The notes under the pieces are model-generated. The model was not told the origin of the DNA. It made no database searches and saw only the letters and a program-made list of their open reading frames with translations. Positions 63,118 through 64,000 of a stretch of DNA of 64,000 bases are shown piece after piece. This stretch comes from VRUE01 sp963699225 (GTDB lineage: Bacteria; Actinomycetota; Thermoleophilia; Solirubrobacterales; 70-9). The first letter of the stretch is position 1; each line of letters starts with the position of its first letter. The stretch covers positions 682,001 to 746,000 of the forward strand of contig OY969423.1 of NCBI GenBank assembly GCA_963699225.1, in the 5' to 3' direction. A program made the position numbers and the translations under genes.

Positions 63118-63193
63118 AGAGCGCCGGTGGCACTTCCCAAAACACTCCAGCGAGGCTCCCGCCGAGCGTTTTGGGAAGTGCCACCGGCGCTCT
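63118..63193. repeat. Inverted-repeat element, ~77 nt group, copy 2
   Basis: The arms 63118-63143 and 63168-63193 are exact complements over 26 nt; 24-nt loop actccagcgagg / ctcccgccgagc. Loop and inner arm ends match the copy at 58042-58119, while the outer arms do not. Located 20 nt after the HtrA stop and about 78 nt before the trpF start, both genes on minus; likely terminator of htrA. Confidence 0.92.
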
Positions 63194-63213
63194 GCCGGCC
63201 CATGCCCGAAGCC

Positions 63214-64000
63214 CTATTCAGCTGATTTGGGTCTAACCCCGAGAGTGACGGTGACGTGCTTGGTTTCGTTGTCCCCGCGCAGCAGGGTCAGTTCCATCTT
63301 TTCGCCTGGATGGGCGCTGTTGACGGCGTTGATCACGTCTTCCATCGAGCCGATCGGCTTGCCGTCGACTTCAGTGATGATGTCGCCGCCGAGGGTGACT
63401 TTGGCGCCTTCGATGGTGGCTTCGGTATCGCCACCTTCGATTCCCGCCTTATCCGCCGGGCTGCCTTTGGTCACTTCGTTGACGAGCACGCCCTTTTCGA
63501 CCGGCAGTTTCAGTGCCTTGGCCAGCGCCGGGGTGATGCTGCCACCGCTGATGCCGATGAAGGCGTGTTCGACCTTGCCGTTCTCTTCGATCTGTTCGAC
63601 AACTTCGCGAGCGGTGTTGATCGGGATGGCGAAGCCGATGCCGACGTTGCCGTCGCCACTGCCGCCGGTCTGAATCTGGGAGTTGATCCCGATCACTTCG
63701 CCGGAGGAGTCGATCAGGGGTCCGCCCGAATTGCCTGGGTTGATCGCTGCGTCAGTCTGGATCACATGCGAGATCGAGAAGCCGTCGGGGGCCTGGATCT
63801 GGCGCTGCAGGGCGGAGACGATGCCCGCGGTTACGGTCCGGTCGAGACCGAACGGATTGCCGATCGCCACCACCGGGTCGCCAACCTGGACCTTGGAGGA
63901 ATCGCCAAGTGGAAGTGGGGCTTCCTCGCCGGGGGACACGTCAACCTTGAGCAAGGCGATGTCGGTGGCGGGGTCCGTGCCTACTACTTCGGCCCGGTGC
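63214..64000 (-). CDS. HtrA/DegP-like trypsin-type serine protease with PDZ domain (N-terminus beyond window)
   Basis: The frame is open to the window end, so the N-terminal anchor and catalytic His are not seen. Present: catalytic Asp in TDPATDIALLKV, catalytic Ser in INPGNSGGPLID, substrate loop QTDAAINPGN, and a C-terminal PDZ domain (GISGGSITPALA, KGSPADKAGI, GGDIITEVDGKPI). Extracytoplasmic quality-control protease. Upstream of the trp run on the same strand, separated by an inverted repeat. Confidence 0.95.
   Translation of the reverse strand, partial: HRAEVVGTDPATDIALLKVDVSPGEEAPLPLGDSSKVQVGDPVVAIGNPFGLDRTVTAGIVSALQRQIQAPDGFSISHVIQTDAAINPGNSGGPLIDSSGEVIGINSQIQTGGSGDGNVGIGFAIPINTAREVVEQIEENGKVEHAFIGISGGSITPALAKALKLPVEKGVLVNEVTKGSPADKAGIEGGDTEATIEGAKVTLGGDIITEVDGKPIGSMEDVINAVNSAHPGEKMELTLLRGDNETKHVTVTLGVRPKSAE

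Overview
This is a 64 kb chromosomal window from a high-GC, Gram-positive-type bacterium, most likely an actinobacterium and plausibly of the Thermoleophilia/Solirubrobacterales type. That placement is an inference from very high GC, frequent GTG/TTG starts, many 1-4 nt gene overlaps, a rod-shape mreBCD-PBP2 cluster, an H+-pyrophosphatase, a Rex regulator, lipoprotein signals with no outer-membrane machinery, and a membrane-tethered ECF sigma factor. Nearly all of it is core chromosome. I see no rRNA, tRNA, CRISPR array, prophage or insertion sequence.

Layout. 1-5.7 kb (minus): zinc-ribbon protein, ndk, maf, mreB, mreC, mreD, mrdA (cut by the left edge). 5.7-11.4 kb (minus): clpX, valS, folC and a 42-aa membrane peptide. 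11.5-12.0 kb: a GNAT gene on plus. 12.2-20.6 kb (minus): a long tightly packed run, fmdB-like, uracil-DNA glycosylase, tsaE, a small secreted protein, tsaB, rimI, tsaD, glutaredoxin-like, rex, a GCS2 ligase and hppA. 20.6-22.9 kb: panC-panD-panB. 23.0-26.1 kb: an unusual four-gene operon of tyrosinase, a companion protein, a 56-aa membrane peptide and a phospholipase D-like enzyme. 26.2-30.9 kb: hexapeptide acyltransferase, ROK kinase and a xylose-type ABC importer. 31.2-38.4 kb: uvrA, a solitary AbiEi/DUF559-type gene bracketed by duplicated hairpins, a thioredoxin-TPR protein, a SnoaL-like protein and uvrB. 38.4-46.5 kb: GT2 glycosyltransferase, wecB, DoxX-like, an XRE regulator, and the rpsA-coaE-lytic transglycosylase-MFS-membrane protein run. 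46.6-54.8 kb: geranylgeranyl-reductase-like flavoprotein, DMT transporter, the tethered sigma factor with a coupled secreted protein, polA and a CotH-like protein. 54.9-64 kb: malic enzyme, SDR-type epimerase, a lipoprotein, a pyrophosphate-type phosphofructokinase, a methyltransferase, trpF-trpB-trpA with a 48-aa membrane peptide, and an HtrA protease cut by the right edge.

The most striking signal is not a gene. Intergenic gaps repeatedly hold long, near-perfect inverted repeats (arms of 16-30 nt) that begin or end within 0-20 nt of stop codons. Their loops are shared between distant copies. The arms differ between copies but stay complementary within each copy, so they covary. At least three groups exist: a ~100 nt group (9.7, 10.0, 12.1, 57.5 kb), a ~77 nt group (58.1, 63.2 kb) and a ~165 nt nested group (31.1, 56.5 kb), plus a 124 nt singleton (4.5 kb). 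They look like structured repeats that may double as terminators, and in places they include start codons, stop codons or Shine-Dalgarno sites. I do not recognise them as a named family.

Other notable points: probable non-AUG/GUG/UUG starts for clpX (CTG) and possibly folC (ATA); a phosphofructokinase with pyrophosphate-type residues in the same window as a K+-independent H+-pyrophosphatase; a sigma factor whose extracellular tail shares a repeated motif with the secreted protein encoded next to it; and three small membrane ORFs (42, 56, 48 aa).
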